DNA from: Hamiltosporidium magnivora | Taxonomy: Eukaryota > Microsporidia > Dubosqiidae | Assembly (NCBI GenBank): GCA_004325065.1 | Contig: PITI01000024.1 | Location: forward strand, 1 to 33,801 | Direction of reading: 5' to 3' | Length of the DNA: 33,801 nucleotides | Shown: one piece after another, positions 32,147 through 33,801 of the stretch | Numbering within the stretch: position 1 is the stretch's first letter | How the letters are laid out: the number at the start of each line of letters is the position of its first letter | Program-made: the position numbers and the translations under genes | The notes under the pieces: model-generated | What the model was told of the DNA's origin: nothing | Database searches by the model: none | What the model saw: only the letters and a program-made list of their open reading frames with translations

Positions 32147-33702
32147 ATAATTCACTTTCTCGAAGCATAATAATTGAAAAGAAGCAGGTATAACACGCCT
32201 TCTATTTGCATACGTTCGGTTGTAGTTATTTCAGATGAAAATGCAAAAGATACAGTGTAGAAGTAATTGGCTTCCTGTTATGTTCTTAAATAATAAACTC
32301 AACTAGAAAAACCAACAATTGATATAATAACTTTAATATTGAGAAGTATAACAATTTAAAGGCATAGTAGAATTTAAATTTTGAAATTTTAAAGACAAAA
32401 AACCGGAAAATATGATTTTTATTCAATTTTTGTCTTTTTGAGTAAGGTTTTAATGAAAAAAAGTTTGGCACGAATACAGAGTTAAAAGAGAAAATTTCCG
32501 TTTCATACAGTAATCAAATTTCTATTATGAAATGTAATTTTAATGAATAACAAGTTTGAAGTAAAAAATCATGAATTTGATATTCAAACAGTTTACAAAT
32601 ACATAAAAAAGCGTATTTGCATTTATTGTTTTTTTCAAATTTGAATCTTTGCACATTTTCTTACTATCCGGTAATAGTGGCAATTTTTAACAGGTTTTTT
32701 TTTGGTGAAAACTTAAACTATGTAACTATAAAAAAAATTTCAATTTGATTCACACATTCGAGTTTAGAAGGATAATCACTTATTCTTTAAATATATGTGG
32801 GATTTGTAATAAAATATTGGAACAACCGAGTATATAAAAATATATATGCAATAAAAGTGGAATCTATTAGAAATAACCTAGGATATTTATATTTGCGGAA
32901 GTTTTTAGATCGCGAAAATTAATATTTGAAATGATTTTTAATTTAACGAATTAAATTTGCAATTGAGGAGAGACGATAAACACATTAAAAATCTTCTTCT
33001 TGATAGTGAGCAAGTGAATTTTGTGTGAAAATAATTGTTTCGCTTTTTGGTGGAGTAAAAATCATACTATGATTTTAGTTGTTCTACGCAGAATTGTATA
33101 AGAAGCATAAGTTCTACAAAACTGTAATTTTTTTGCAATAAAAATATTTGTTGTTTTCGATGTACCGAGATTAAAAAAAATTAAACTTATGGAGAATTGT
33201 CATGCAAATGTATGGAAGCACATCCTTGTCCGGTTAGATTACAAGATGTGAGGCCCAAAACATACAAAAAATACCCTTTAAAAAACAAAAGAACCAAGTA
33301 ACAGGCTATACCTGTTCTAATAACATTGAAGTATATATTTTAACCCCTTAGTCGAAATATTTTAGCGAAAGTCTATTCGGTTCGAAAAGTGAAGAATATG
33401 TTGGAATGCTGCTGCTTTTTGAGCGATTATGATTGGCTTATAACTGCGATAAAATACCAGACAGCAGATATTAACGAAATTCAAGAAACTCTTCGTTTAG
33501 TAGATGTGTCTTAAACATTTTTCGATTAAAAACTTCAGGAGTTATGTATTTAAAGGATACCAATGTGGTTTCGAGGAATATTAGTACTCAATGTTAACTT
33601 AACTATACCTTAATGACGTGATAACAATATTTAATGGGTTATTTAGTACAAAGAATGATATGTTTTTAATTAAAAATTTATTAATTCTTGTTTTATAACG
33701 TT
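32147..33702. other. A+T-rich DNA, nothing firmly recognised
   Basis: About 1.55 kb without a convincing gene. The stretch 33180-33600 is slightly richer in G+C and codon-like on the plus strand, which hints at a decayed element, but no diagnostic motif is present. Confidence 0.45.
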
Positions 33703-33801
33703 ATTTAAAAGTATCACATCTTTTTACAATAGTGGCAAGTGTTATATTTGTTTTCATGTCATTACGCAGTTCTAGGTTTAACATAAATAACTGCTACCCC
33801 A
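33703..33801. repeat. Dispersed repeat, copy C (first 100 bases, cut by window end)
   Basis: It matches the left end of copy A (9637-9740) and copy B, sharing GTATCACATCTTTTTA, AAGTGTTATATTTGTTTT and TAACATAAATAACTGCTA. Same orientation as the other copies. The rest lies beyond the window. Confidence 0.85.

Noticed and set aside
33180..33600. Possible decayed ISXO2/Merlin-type transposase on the plus strand.
   Set aside because: The broken translation has a vaguely similar rhythm, but no zinc or catalytic motif could be placed and several frame changes are needed.

Overview
The window looks like nuclear DNA of a microsporidian with a relatively large, transposon-littered genome. The evidence is the very high A+T content, uninterrupted protein genes with no visible introns, divergent fungal-type housekeeping proteins, and a C-run (CCC) motif just upstream of four of the five start codons, a known microsporidian start-proximal signal. 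No tRNA, rRNA or CRISPR was seen. The genus cannot be decided from sequence alone.

Layout, left to right. 1-210 is the cut-off end of a dispersed repeat (copy D), followed by a GATATA-like low-complexity tract. 395-2629 (-) is a phospholipid:diacylglycerol acyltransferase of the Lro1/PDAT type. 3269-6346 (-) is a TPR protein matching the TFIIIC subunit Tfc4/GTF3C3, whose 3' end is duplicated in tandem. 6660-8165 is a decayed non-LTR retrotransposon (R4/Dong-like, with reverse-transcriptase tail, zinc-binding segment and restriction-like endonuclease). 9635-10362 is the longest copy (A) of the dispersed repeat. 10384-10436 is a 53-bp insert between perfect 13-bp direct repeats, just upstream of an unassigned helical-repeat protein gene at 10524-12695 (+).

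12.7-18.4 kb is a transposon graveyard. It holds a second copy of the same retrotransposon on the opposite strand (13560-14350, -) and a broken but very recognisable integrase protein of the kind annotated in animals as KRBA2-like/SCAND3-like (14790-16110, +). 18404-25450 (+) is a giant HECT ubiquitin ligase, best matched to Tom1/HUWE1. 25.4-30.0 kb is A+T-rich DNA with one truncated repeat copy (B). 30035-31096 (-) is an unassigned protein gene. A second, different integrase remnant (Ty3-like) lies at about 31780-32146, and the window ends inside repeat copy C.

The cellular genes serve unrelated core functions (triacylglycerol synthesis, RNA polymerase III transcription, ubiquitylation), and nothing indicates an operon or a defence cluster. 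I did not find a convincing new molecular system. The most informative material is the mobile-element debris, mainly the animal-type integrase and the two opposed retrotransposon copies, plus the two unassigned proteins.
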